NCBI GenBank assembly: GCA_910588825.1
Contig: CAJURF010000016.1
Location: 1 to 52,794 of the forward strand
Direction: 5' to 3'
DNA: 52,794 nucleotides
DNA from: an uncultured Lachnospiraceae bacterium
GTDB taxonomy: Bacteria > Bacillota > Clostridia > Lachnospirales > Lachnospiraceae
Shown: one piece after another, positions 31,068-40,124 of the stretch
How positions within the stretch are numbered: the stretch's first letter is position 1
Layout: every line of letters starts with the position of its first letter
The notes under the pieces: generated by a model
What the model saw: the letters and a program-made list of their open reading frames with translations, nothing else
Database searches by the model: none
What the model was told of the DNA's origin: nothing
Made by a program: the position numbers and the translations under genes

Positions 31068-34000
31068 TTAGTCTGCCTCAAGAGAAATCGAGGGAAGTTC
31101 TGACGAACTTTTCGGAAGATCCACAAATTTCGTATCGCTGACCAGTCTCTGTCCTTCATTTGTAAGAGCATTATCAACCCGGTACAGCTCTGCCCGTACT
31201 TTCTGCGGCCATTCCATTGTTTTCGCATCGTCGGGCTCAATCCAATAGATCCATCTGCCGTCTGAGGTTTCTCCGAGCATCGCCTGGTCATCTGTCAGCT
31301 TGGGAGCCAGAACAATCTGATGTGCTACCAAATCGCCGTTTGCATCTATGCCGCCCACAATCTTGCCGCTTTGGTCATAAACTGCGGTCACGTTGTAAGC
31401 AGGATTTCCCTTATACTCTCCGGTAAACACAATAGAACCTGCCGGAATCTTCTTCGAGGTAGTATTTCCAGAGATACTCTCTTCATAGCCATAGTCGCTG
31501 GCCAGTATGCCGATTCCCGTCTGTCCGTCTGCAGTCAGGAATTCCACATTGTCTCCGGATGGTCCATACAGATCCACTTCTGTGATGGAAATATCTTTCC
31601 CTGCCTGCCCTACAGCAGTCAGCTTCACGAAGGATGCGTCATAAGTACAAATCCACTTATCCTGGCCATTTTCCAGGAATACTTTCGCTTCTCCATTGGC
31701 ATCCAGTGCGAATGTTCCTTCTTTCACGCTTCTGTACTCTGCTCCGTCTGTACTCACCTCAATCTTATATTCGGTGACAGGAGTAGTTCCTGTTCCTTTG
31801 CAGGTATAACTCAGAGCATTTACTTCTGTACTCTGGTTCAGTTCCAAAATAATGTATGGATCTTCTGTAGCTGCTGATTTTCCCACGTATGTGGTATCCG
31901 TGCTGTTGTCGATGATCTTCTGTGTCGCCGGCACTTTAACTGGTGAACAGGAGGTATCCCTGTCCTCGTCCTCATTCTCATTTTTGCCGTCATCTTCATA
32001 ATCATCCTCAGAGGTCATATTACTGCTGATCGTCCAGTCACTCTTATCCTGGAGTCCCTCTCCATTGATTTTCACGGCTTCTGTTCTCACCGTCTGAGAA
32101 CGGTTCAAACATTTTCCAACAGCAGTTACTTCATACGTAATGACACGGTTGGACGCAAACGGCACATGGTCTGTGAATGTTTCGTCCCTGGTAAATCCTG
32201 CTGTTTCTTTTCTCTCTTCACCCTGGTCGATGTAAACTCTGGTGATCTCGTAACCCTGCAGGGATGTTTTATCAACAGAAGAAGAAACCTGCATATTCAC
32301 AGTAACATCGCTTCTATTCTGAGAAACTGACGCAGTCACAACATTATTGCCGGAAATGGTATTATCATTGCCGCCTTCTATCTTGTAAGCCCGCGCCGCA
32401 TCGTCACCATAATAGATTGTCCGTGTCTCTTTCGGGAACTGTGCCATATACTCTGTTGTCTCTTTCGTGGGTGTCATACCCCATCTGTCGAAGAAATCAC
32501 TGAGATCTCTCTCGGCTGCCGCACTTGCCAGACGCATAATGTTCTGATCTCTGTCGCCAGGAAGTGTCAACGCAATGCCGCCTGGCTTAGGCGCCCTTGA
32601 GGTATCTCTTGAGTATGTGTCTATTCTGGCAAAGAGCAGATTATCGAACATTTCCTGATAGGTATCATAAGTAGTGTAGTTATAGTCTTTATCGTATGCC
32701 AGATGAAGCTGCCAGTACATGCCAAGCTGGGTAAATACGTTACTTGCATAACCTTTTGTTCCGGAGGTCACCTTCTTAAACACATTCTTGTACTGGAAGC
32801 GGACAGAATCATTGGTATCTTTTGCCTGTGCCAGTACAGAGAAATAGTTGTTGGTTATCTCCGCATGGGAATAGGAACCCTCATTGATATCGTGGCCGAT
32901 TTCATGGGCGATTCCCCAGCCAAAGTATCCGCCGCTTACCCATTTTCCTTTTTCATCAGCTGTCACAGGTGTACTGTTTGCAGTCATTCCAGGAGTGGAA
33001 CCCCATTCAATACCGATATGGTTGCCCGATGCATACATAAATGCCCCGGCGAACATCCTCATATAGCGGATATTCAGATAACGATATGGCAGATGGTTCT
33101 TAGCCCTGTATGCCTCTGTCGCCTTGTCAAAGGAATTGGTCAGCCCTTTGTGCTGATAGAACAAAATCAACATCTCTTCCATGGATCGAATGGAATTTGT
33201 CAGACATGATACCTGTGATGCCTCAGTGCCTTTTCCGAGACCTGCCAGGGCCTGGCTGGCTGGTATGGACAGCATCATCTGATCCATTACAATATCCGTG
33301 GAGTTTGCGATACAGTTTGTTGCATCATAAGCATAATCAACATTTTCGTTTCCGCTGCCCTTATGTACCTTTCCATGTTCTGATTCGATCTTTGGCACAA
33401 ATTCATTCAGCTCTTTTACGTAGGCTTCAATCTTCGCCGCCCGTTCTTCCTGCGGCACCCCATATACATTCAGTACCGGGAATTTTACGCCTCCGCTGAC
33501 TCTGACTGCATATTTATCATTGCGGTTATTACCGCTGTACTGCACATACAGTGCTCCGCCTTTTTCCACATCTGTAGAAGAAATCTTCGGCACTGTAATC
33601 TGGTTCCGTCCGATCTTCAATGCCTGAGACTTAAAGAATCCCCCGGACTCTGCGTGATACTGTGTAAATACAAGGCTTACACTGGTGTTTGCTCCCTTAT
33701 TTAATTTGGGATTGCTCACATAGACCACGATTTCATCGTCTGCCGCTGCCGCCACACCGAGAGGCTGCCATGGATTCAATCCACCTACGCCCACATCACC
33801 CTGATGGGTAATATTCGGATTCACCGCGGTCACGCCGCCGAGATTTTTCGTATTGTAAAGTTCTCTGGCTGTGTCAAGCTCTAACTGGAGGGCATCCTTT
33901 TCCGGATGAAGTTCTCCGCATGACGGGTCTGGTGTATCAAGCCGTTTCTGAAGGTCTGTAAATGTTGCTGTATCCACATTATCCTTTAGGGTACTGTGAA

Positions 34001-36512
34001 GGTCATCCTGATAAAGATCCAGAATATCCTGTTCAATACTGTCATACGCGTGGAACCGGATCTCGGAAATCGTAATTTTTCTTGGAGAATTAAACCTCCC
34101 GATACCGATTTGCACTTTTGCAGTATTAATCTCATCAAATTTAATCAGATAATACTTTCTTCCATTGACTGTCTTGGTTATAATTGATGTATTCGTTGCA
34201 TTCTGAGCATTGCCGCTGGCATCCCAATACCGGATATACGCACGGGTATAAGTTCCGATATCCACAGGCTCTGCCAATGTGATCATTCCTATGGAATATG
34301 CCTTATCCAGCTCCACCGTAATGCCTTTGCCGTTGGCCGGATAAGCGGCTCCCCAATCCCAGTCGTCGCATTTGACATAAGAAGCAAAATTATTGTCAAA
34401 GAGTCCCAGAGCACTCCTTGTTTCCGCATCGTCCAGCGGACTGTCTACCATGGTGCTTCCCGCATGGTTATTGAAAACAGCCGACTTAATATGACTGCTG
34501 AGCTTCCCTTCTCCGTTAGAAGTATTAATCAGCTTATATTCCGGCATCTCCACCGGCGCCAGCTCTGCCAGAGTCTTATCCGTCGCTATCAGGGAGTCTT
34601 CACTTCTGCCCTTATCATTGTACGCCACCACATACACGTAATACTTCGTATCATCCGGAAGATTTTCAATCGTATAGGAAACTGCTGAGCCATCTTTAAT
34701 CTCAACTTCCGTGAACGTTTCTTCTCCGTCTTTCCTGTAGTATACGAAGAACTCATCCGCCTCATCTTCCATATTGGTCCAGCCCACTGTCAGACTGCGG
34801 TAACCGCCTTTCGCAGTAACCCGGTCCGGTTTCGGCGGCTTCTTCGTGGGTCTGGGCACTACCGTTACCGCCTGGCTGAATCCGCTTTTCCACTCACCGT
34901 TTAAGGACTGTACAGAAACCCTGTACTCCACATTATTATGCATTTTATCTTTATTGAACTGTGACACATCCAGTGCAGTCTGTGTGGTCCTCTGATAGTC
35001 TACCAAAGGCTGGTCTGCGCCTTCCGGTGTATTCTCTATCCGGATTTCATAGGCTGTGACATTATTCTCCCTCTTCCAGCTCAGCGAGAACCTCTTATTT
35101 CCCGGCACTGCTGTCAGTCCTTGGGGGATATTCATATCCGGCTCTGGAATTCTCTTTTCCATATCATTGAGGAATTCCACCGTAGAAATCTCCGCAAGAT
35201 TCTTCGCGTTGGATGTCTTGGTAATCCGGAAAGTCACTTTCTTAACGGCCACCATTCCCTTCAGGCTGATGGTCATCATGCTGGTCTTTGGCGCTTCGCC
35301 CTCTCCGGCTCCCGCATTGGCTTCCCCGGACACTGGCTGGCCGCCTCGTATGACAATGGTCTCTGTACTGCCGTCCGCCTGCTGGACGATAATCTCGCCT
35401 TCGTCAATGTAGTTCTCTCCAGGGCTTCCCAGTACAATGCCCCCCATCATCGCGGCGGAATCATGCATGTCGAATTCCAACGTCACAGGATTCTCCGCAC
35501 TGATAGCAGCATCTGCGTTTGCCGGCTGCAGGGAAACCACCTGTTCTCTGGCAAACAGCTCCTGTATCTGGTCAGCAGATACAGACTGTCCGTTAATGGA
35601 CACTGAGCTCACCGCTTCCTTGGGAACAAAGGTTTCGATTGTGGATTTCTGTCTGGCTCCTGCCATGTACTCTGTCAGATAATTCAAATCCAGCAGATCC
35701 ACTATCTTGTCACCGTTTAAGTCACAGGGCCTTCCGTCTCCGCTGTTTTCTACCCCTGATGTAGCCTCGATCACATCAATAATGGCATTGGCATCCGCCT
35801 GATCCAGTGTTCCGTCTCCATTTACATCCCCCCGCACCAGCAGTCCAGGATGTACGTTCTCGTCCCCTAATTCTACTTTACCTGTATAGAGCTGTGCCCG
35901 GCATCCCAGACCTTCACTCACGGTGATCTCCTGGGTATAGGCCATGTAACCGCCGCCGGTAACACTCAGCTCCCATACACCGCTCTCCAGCTCTGGAAAC
36001 CGCGCCAGCACACGGGAAGCTTCTGTCTGCTCGTCAGCTGTCCTGGGAAGGATCATCTTCTCTTCCCTGCGGTCCCCTGATACCTGATGGGTCAGCACTG
36101 CCTGGAACTCCTGGTCAGACTGGGCTGGGGCCCCTGCGGTAATCCACACTTCCACCACGCCCTTCACAGGCGCTGCTGTTGCAGCCGGCTCAGTCTCGTT
36201 GGCCGAAATCTCGTTCTCTCCACCTCCTTCTTCCTCAATCTCAGAAACTGATACGGCAGGCTGATCTTCCTGTTCCTCCGCATTTGTTTCCGGCATTTCT
36301 GCTTCCGCAGCATCTTCCTCATTGGCTTTCGGAAGCTGGCTGCTGTCTGTATCTTCCGGTTCTATATCCGGTTCCGACACTGTTTCAGATTCCACAGCCT
36401 CCAGATTACCGGCTGTATCCTCCGCCACGGCAAAAACCGAATAGCTCCCGGAAGAAAGGACCAGCGCTACAGACAGCATTCCCGCAAGAAATCTGGAAAT
36501 CCTTTTCTTCAT
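31068..36512 (-). CDS. secreted M60-family metallopeptidase with dockerin, FN3 and F5/8C domains
   Basis: An 1814-residue exported protein. Signal peptide to about residue 30, then an acidic linker (31-115), a beta domain, a type I dockerin (about 228-282, two calcium loops starting DVNGDGTLD and DLNGDKIVD), a sugar-binding-like domain, two FN3 domains (about 450-645) and an F5/8C-like domain (about 660-790). The peptidase domain (about 880-1300) has the gluzincin site HEIGHD, His1203-Glu1204-His1207, with the third ligand Glu1218 in AEITNN. A further FN3-like region and another F5/8C domain (about 1530-1650) follow. M60 peptidases cleave O-glycosylated proteins such as mucin. No cell-wall anchor is visible, so retention may depend on the dockerin. 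Confidence 0.9.
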   Translation of the reverse strand: MKKRISRFLAGMLSVALVLSSGSYSVFAVAEDTAGNLEAVESETVSEPDIEPEDTDSSQLPKANEEDAAEAEMPETNAEEQEDQPAVSVSEIEEEGGGENEISANETEPAATAAPVKGVVEVWITAGAPAQSDQEFQAVLTHQVSGDRREEKMILPRTADEQTEASRVLARFPELESGVWELSVTGGGYMAYTQEITVSEGLGCRAQLYTGKVELGDENVHPGLLVRGDVNGDGTLDQADANAIIDVIEATSGVENSGDGRPCDLNGDKIVDLLDLNYLTEYMAGARQKSTIETFVPKEAVSSVSINGQSVSADQIQELFAREQVVSLQPANADAAISAENPVTLEFDMHDSAAMMGGIVLGSPGENYIDEGEIIVQQADGSTETIVIRGGQPVSGEANAGAGEGEAPKTSMMTISLKGMVAVKKVTFRITKTSNAKNLAEISTVEFLNDMEKRIPEPDMNIPQGLTAVPGNKRFSLSWKRENNVTAYEIRIENTPEGADQPLVDYQRTTQTALDVSQFNKDKMHNNVEYRVSVQSLNGEWKSGFSQAVTVVPRPTKKPPKPDRVTAKGGYRSLTVGWTNMEDEADEFFVYYRKDGEETFTEVEIKDGSAVSYTIENLPDDTKYYVYVVAYNDKGRSEDSLIATDKTLAELAPVEMPEYKLINTSNGEGKLSSHIKSAVFNNHAGSTMVDSPLDDAETRSALGLFDNNFASYVKCDDWDWGAAYPANGKGITVELDKAYSIGMITLAEPVDIGTYTRAYIRYWDASGNAQNATNTSIITKTVNGRKYYLIKFDEINTAKVQIGIGRFNSPRKITISEIRFHAYDSIEQDILDLYQDDLHSTLKDNVDTATFTDLQKRLDTPDPSCGELHPEKDALQLELDTARELYNTKNLGGVTAVNPNITHQGDVGVGGLNPWQPLGVAAAADDEIVVYVSNPKLNKGANTSVSLVFTQYHAESGGFFKSQALKIGRNQITVPKISSTDVEKGGALYVQYSGNNRNDKYAVRVSGGVKFPVLNVYGVPQEERAAKIEAYVKELNEFVPKIESEHGKVHKGSGNENVDYAYDATNCIANSTDIVMDQMMLSIPASQALAGLGKGTEASQVSCLTNSIRSMEEMLILFYQHKGLTNSFDKATEAYRAKNHLPYRYLNIRYMRMFAGAFMYASGNHIGIEWGSTPGMTANSTPVTADEKGKWVSGGYFGWGIAHEIGHDINEGSYSHAEITNNYFSVLAQAKDTNDSVRFQYKNVFKKVTSGTKGYASNVFTQLGMYWQLHLAYDKDYNYTTYDTYQEMFDNLLFARIDTYSRDTSRAPKPGGIALTLPGDRDQNIMRLASAAAERDLSDFFDRWGMTPTKETTEYMAQFPKETRTIYYGDDAARAYKIEGGNDNTISGNNVVTASVSQNRSDVTVNMQVSSSVDKTSLQGYEITRVYIDQGEERKETAGFTRDETFTDHVPFASNRVITYEVTAVGKCLNRSQTVRTEAVKINGEGLQDKSDWTISSNMTSEDDYEDDGKNENEDEDRDTSCSPVKVPATQKIIDNSTDTTYVGKSAATEDPYIILELNQSTEVNALSYTCKGTGTTPVTEYKIEVSTDGAEYRSVKEGTFALDANGEAKVFLENGQDKWICTYDASFVKLTAVGQAGKDISITEVDLYGPSGDNVEFLTADGQTGIGILASDYGYEESISGNTTSKKIPAGSIVFTGEYKGNPAYNVTAVYDQSGKIVGGIDANGDLVAHQIVLAPKLTDDQAMLGETSDGRWIYWIEPDDAKTMEWPQKVRAELYRVDNALTNEGQRLVSDTKFVDLPKSSSELPSISLEAD

Positions 36513-36680
36513 TCCTTCCTCCTGTTATGGTGTGCTCTGCTGCGTAAATATTAACTGAAAACACAGCCTGCTTGATATTTAATACAGCAAAACACAGGTA
36601 TGGTTTACAGTTGCCCACTGGAAAACCGCCTCGTTTCCTCCTAAATAAATTCAGCGGGGCATAGTTTCCCAATTATGGAT

Positions 36681-36709
36681 ATTATATTATAAAACGCCAT
36701 GAAATGTAA
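36681..36709 (-). promoter_or_regulatory. sigma-A-type promoter of the M60 operon
   Basis: TTACAT (36704-36709), a 17-base spacer and a perfect TATAAT (36681-36686) on the minus strand. The leader is long, about 160 bases, and contains an AGGAGGAAACGAGG stretch with no long frame after it; no riboswitch is recognised there. Confidence 0.6.
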
Positions 36710-36717
36710 CCCCCAAA

Positions 36718-36763
36718 AATAAAAAAACAGAAAGCATTCTGATAGCTCAAGAACACTTCCCGT
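36718..36763 (-). terminator. imperfect terminator after the antiporter gene
   Basis: On the minus strand GGAAGTGTTCT and AGAATGCTTTC pair with wobble bases around a 9-base loop, followed by TGTTTTTTTATTTTT. It lies just upstream of the M60 promoter. Confidence 0.55.
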
Positions 36764-36795
36764 TTTTATAGAAATTATCTTATCCGAATATATTT

Positions 36796-37977
36796 TTAAC
36801 CTTTCCTAAACACAGGTTTCAGCAATATAGGCGCAATAATAGTAGTTATAATTACCACAATCACAATGGGCCCCATAAGATATTGATCCATCAGTCCAAG
36901 GGCTTCTCCTTTATTTGCCACAATTAAAGCTACTTCTCCCCTGGAAATCATCCCCACGCCTATCTGAAGGGCCTGGTCATTATCATAACGGCACAATTTT
37001 GCCCCCAGTCCACAGCCGGCCATTTTTGTCAGAATTGCCACAATTGTTAAAATAACAGAGAAAACAACCACTGCATAACTCATTTTCGGCAATGCAGCCT
37101 TAATACCGATACTGGCAAAAAATATAGGTGACAGATATAAATAAGAAAGAGTATCAAACCTGGACATAATATAGTCCTTCTTAATTGTCAGCGATATGAT
37201 AACCCCTGCCAGATACGCTCCTGTAATATCCGCTACACCAAAAAAATCTTCCGCCATATACGCCATCAGCAGACAGAATACAAACGAAACAATCACATGC
37301 CTGCGCATACCTTTTTCCGATTTCCTGCTCCACCTGGTAAAAAACTGGTAAAACAGAAACCCTGCAGCAATCACAGCAACGAAGAACCCAGCAATTTTCA
37401 AAAGCACCACCCAGACCTTTACCGAACTGTCTGCCAGACTCGTGATCACTGTCAGCGCGATGATTCCCAGGATATCATCGATTACCGCAGCTCCCAGAAT
37501 AGCATTTCCCGCCCGGGTTTTTAATTTTCCAAGTTCTTTTAGAGCCTCAACCGTAATGCTTACAGATGTTGCCGTCAAAATTACCCCTATAAAAATATTC
37601 TGAAGGAAAACACTGCATGCTGCATTTGTCTCAATAAGTCCAGGACGGTTAAAAAACATGGCGACAGCGTAGCCTCCGGCTAACGGAATAATCACCCCCA
37701 TCAATGCGATGACCACAGACGCTTTTCCGGATTTCTTTAATTCCTGCACATCTGTCTCCATCCCCGCGCAGTACATCAGGACAATGACCCCCACTTCCGC
37801 AGTCTTATTGATAAAATCCGTCTGTGAAATCACATCCAGCACACCTGGCCCGAGAATCAGACCCGCCAGCAGCGCCCCCACAACCTGCGGCATAAAAAAT
37901 TTTCTGCTGACAAGCCCTAAAACTTTTGTACTGAGTAAAATCAATGCTAAATCCAATAAAAACTTATATGTATCCAT
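36796..37977 (-). CDS. CPA2-family cation:proton antiporter
   Basis: A 393-residue integral membrane protein with 11-13 hydrophobic helices. The N terminus (STKVLGLVSRKFFMPQVVGALLAGLILGPG) and the internal AVIDDILGIIALTVITS, whose adjacent Asp residues sit in the ion-binding helix, are typical of the Na+(K+)/H+ exchanger family. It lacks C-terminal TrkA domains. It would exchange Na+ or K+ for H+ and help hold cytoplasmic pH and ion balance. The ribosome site is GGGAAG. The remnant of a response regulator lies directly upstream, perhaps left from a former regulator. Confidence 0.92.
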   Translation of the reverse strand: MDTYKFLLDLALILLSTKVLGLVSRKFFMPQVVGALLAGLILGPGVLDVISQTDFINKTAEVGVIVLMYCAGMETDVQELKKSGKASVVIALMGVIIPLAGGYAVAMFFNRPGLIETNAACSVFLQNIFIGVILTATSVSITVEALKELGKLKTRAGNAILGAAVIDDILGIIALTVITSLADSSVKVWVVLLKIAGFFVAVIAAGFLFYQFFTRWSRKSEKGMRRHVIVSFVFCLLMAYMAEDFFGVADITGAYLAGVIISLTIKKDYIMSRFDTLSYLYLSPIFFASIGIKAALPKMSYAVVVFSVILTIVAILTKMAGCGLGAKLCRYDNDQALQIGVGMISRGEVALIVANKGEALGLMDQYLMGPIVIVVIITTIIAPILLKPVFRKG

Positions 37978-38012
37978 CTTTCTTCCCTTCTTCCCTCTTT
38001 TGTCTGGTCTTT

Positions 38013-38183
38013 TTACTCCTGTATATAAAGTATTTGACGATACAGCCTGCTAAACCGCTGAAGAATTTCCAGGGTTTTCCCCGAATTTCTGGATAAAAAT
38101 GAAAGTATGTTATATTCCGTCCTGGTAAAACGGATTTCCTTTTCCTCCACATATATTTTCCTCTCCTTATAATCAATCCGCAT
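38013..38183 (-). pseudogene. remnant of an OmpR-family response regulator (winged-helix part)
   Basis: A 56-codon frame from ATG 38183 to TAA 38013 begins MRIDYKERKIYVEEKEIRFT and continues RTEYNILSFLSRNSGKTLE. This matches the start of the DNA-binding winged helix of KdpE/PhoB-like regulators, whose pattern is I-D-x-x-x-R-x-V-x-V-x-G-x-E-I-x-L-T-x-x-E-Y-x-L-L-x-x-L-x-x-x-x-G-K. After that the likeness is lost and no receiver domain is present. The frame stays open upstream into the yitT end without a start or ribosome site. It is most likely a decayed fragment. Confidence 0.5.
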
Positions 38184-38241
38184 ATTTTTCAACTGATGCT
38201 GATTTAAGATACGGCTAAGAAAAACCCCTCTTTTTTTATCC

Positions 38242-39105
38242 TCATTCGGCCGATACAGCCCGGGGCGGCACCCCTTTGCTGCTCTTTATATGCTTTCCCA
38301 CAATTTCCGATACATCCGAAATTGTCATAAACGCAGTATAATCATCCTTTTCCAGTATCCGCCGCAGCATACTCAGCTCCATACGTGTGATCACACAGTA
38401 GAGAACTTCCTTTTTCCCAGAAAGCAGTCCCTCCCCCGGCATAATGGTCACCGTTCTTCCAAGAACCTGATAAATATCATCGGCTATCAGCTGTCCCTGG
38501 TTGGTGATAATAATGACTGCTTTTCCCTGATCCATACCGGTATTAATAAAGTCAACCACCTTGGATACTATAAAATATGTCAGCAGACTATACATGGCGT
38601 GGTTCAGCCCGAAAAGAAGTCCCGCCATAGAGTATATGATCACGTTAAAACACAATACCACCTGGCCCACCGAAAAATTAGATTTCTTACTTACTAGAAT
38701 CGCAACCGTCTCTGTTCCGTCCAGACAGCCGCCGTTTCGGATAATCAGTCCCACACCGCATCCTAAAATAATGCCCCCAAAAACAACCGCCAGCAGTTCG
38801 TCGTCTGTCACTGTAAATTCCAGACACTCAAATAGCGATAATGATGCAGAAAAGACAGCCATTGCAGCTATAGTACGCAGCCAGAACTCTTTTCCCAGAC
38901 TTCTCCCCCCGACAATCACAAAAGGCAGATTCAGGACAATGGTCAAAGCTCCCAGGGGGAATTTTGTCAGCGAACTGATAATCATACTGACTCCCACGAT
39001 ACCGCCATCCAGAATCATCACCGGCACCAATATCTTTTCCAGCGCAAATGCCGCAATTACAGCCCCTAACATCAATAAAAATGTTTTCAAAATGGTCTGT
39101 TTCAT
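38242..39105 (-). CDS. YitT-family membrane protein
   Basis: A 287-residue protein with five or six N-terminal membrane helices (to about residue 195) and a C-terminal cytoplasmic DUF2179 domain (about 205-275). Recognisable patterns are GGIVGVSMIISSLTKFPLG, GGIILGCGVGLIIRNGGCLDGTE and KVVDFINTG; the tail has KAVIIITNQ and KEVLYCVITRMELSML. The family is widespread in Firmicutes and its substrate is unknown. The start has CAGGAG. It is 21 bases after the small upstream gene and probably cotranscribed with it. Confidence 0.92.
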   Translation of the reverse strand: MKQTILKTFLLMLGAVIAAFALEKILVPVMILDGGIVGVSMIISSLTKFPLGALTIVLNLPFVIVGGRSLGKEFWLRTIAAMAVFSASLSLFECLEFTVTDDELLAVVFGGIILGCGVGLIIRNGGCLDGTETVAILVSKKSNFSVGQVVLCFNVIIYSMAGLLFGLNHAMYSLLTYFIVSKVVDFINTGMDQGKAVIIITNQGQLIADDIYQVLGRTVTIMPGEGLLSGKKEVLYCVITRMELSMLRRILEKDDYTAFMTISDVSEIVGKHIKSSKGVPPRAVSAE

Positions 39106-39126
39106 ATATGCTCACTCCTGATTTTT

Positions 39127-39573
39127 TTAAAAAATTAAGCCAGTTACATTATGTATGCCAATCTCCCCAGGAGGTCTGCCGTCCTGATTGTGGATATAGC
39201 GGATAATGATACTTTTGCAATATGCTTCCCCATTACTTTGTCTATGCGCAGTATTTACAAAATAACATTGAAAGCGTGTAAAATGGCCGGCTAAAGTCAG
39301 GTAAAACGCAGATAATCCGCCACAGATTTTTCTCTGTCTCCGTCCATGACACTGCCTGAAATTTTCATCGATTTCCTGATAAACAACTGCCGGTGCACGC
39401 TCCAAATCGCATACATCCTGACCAGTATATTCCCCTTTATGCTCCACCAATGAAGTAATCTTCTCAACATGGACCGGAATTTCCAGAGCGTTATCTTTTA
39501 TGTAAATTTCCAACGCAATCACTGCAAATATTAGCAAAATATTAAAATACGCGTTTCGTTTTATTATTTTCAT
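39127..39573 (-). CDS. small membrane-anchored protein of unknown function
   Basis: From the ATG at 39573, with GGAGG eight bases upstream, the product is 148 residues. A longer frame to 39600 exists but lacks such a site. Residues 6-24 (RNAYFNILLIFAVIALEIYI) are a single hydrophobic anchor, and the rest is probably exported: it has four Cys, in DVCDLE, RQCHGR, KICGG and FQCYF, plus a fifth in EAYCKS. No family is recognised. It leads the yitT gene and is divergent from the T-box/ilvB promoter. Confidence 0.65.
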   Translation of the reverse strand: MKIIKRNAYFNILLIFAVIALEIYIKDNALEIPVHVEKITSLVEHKGEYTGQDVCDLERAPAVVYQEIDENFRQCHGRRQRKICGGLSAFYLTLAGHFTRFQCYFVNTAHRQSNGEAYCKSIIIRYIHNQDGRPPGEIGIHNVTGLIF

Positions 39574-39705
39574 CAAGACAGCCTCCATAAGCCGGAACAT
39601 CCATTTATCATATTATACAATAGCAAATTCATGCCCAATTTGCAAGAAAGCTGTTTTGATTATTATGGGGAGCCGCAGACAGTAAGAAATGCTGTAAACC
39701 AAGGG

Positions 39706-39735
39706 TTGACAAAGAAACCACCCTTCTGTTATACT
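39706..39735 (+). promoter_or_regulatory. sigma-A promoter of the T-box/ilvB operon
   Basis: TTGACA (39706-39711), an 18-base spacer and TATACT (39730-39735). Transcription would start near 39742, about 380 bases before ilvB. On the opposite strand a weaker pair, TTGGGC (39633-39638) and TATAAT (39612-39617) with a short 15-base spacer, may serve the divergent small gene. Confidence 0.8.
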
Positions 39736-39741
39736 AATACG

Positions 39742-40104
39742 CAAGTTCAAAAAAACCATATGAAAATGCCGAGACAGGGAGGAGTATGCATCTGTCAATA
39801 TCACAGAGAGAAGATGGCTGGTGGAAATCTTCATGGAGAGGATGCAGAAAGTAGCCCTTGAGCAGTAAGGCCCAACGAGAAGGAATCTATATAATGATAA
39901 GTGTTGTCTCTTCTTCAGTAGGTTTTAACGGTCATCCCCCGTTACCGGGATACAGTATCGATTTATATCAGGCTTCATTGTATCACATTGGGTGCCGCTG
40001 TGTATAAGTCCGTACTGATTGAGTGCAGAGAATACATTCTTTGAATTTAGGTGGTACCACGGATATCTATTCGCCCTAAGCCAAACGCGGCTTAGGGCTT
40101 TTTG
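39742..40104 (+). promoter_or_regulatory. T-box riboswitch of the ilvB operon
   Basis: The 380-base leader has T-box landmarks: a stem I region with AGAGAGAAGATGGCTGGTGGAAATC, and near its end the T-box core AGGTGGTACCACGG (40049-40062), in which TGGT pairs with the ACCA end of an uncharged tRNA. A terminator follows, CCCTAAGCC/GGCTTAGGG with CTTTTT (40074-40103). Uncharged tRNA would stabilise the antiterminator and allow ilvB transcription. The T in the fourth bulge position fits a tRNA with discriminator A, as in tRNA-Ile, -Leu and -Val. The specifier codon could not be placed firmly; GTA near 39850 is one candidate. Confidence 0.92.
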
Positions 40105-40124
40105 GATTTAAAGGAGGACATTGT

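Noticed and set aside
37964..38176. 70-codon minus-strand frame upstream of the antiporter
   Set aside because: Very basic, low-complexity product; the overlapping alternative frame has winged-helix likeness and is the better reading.
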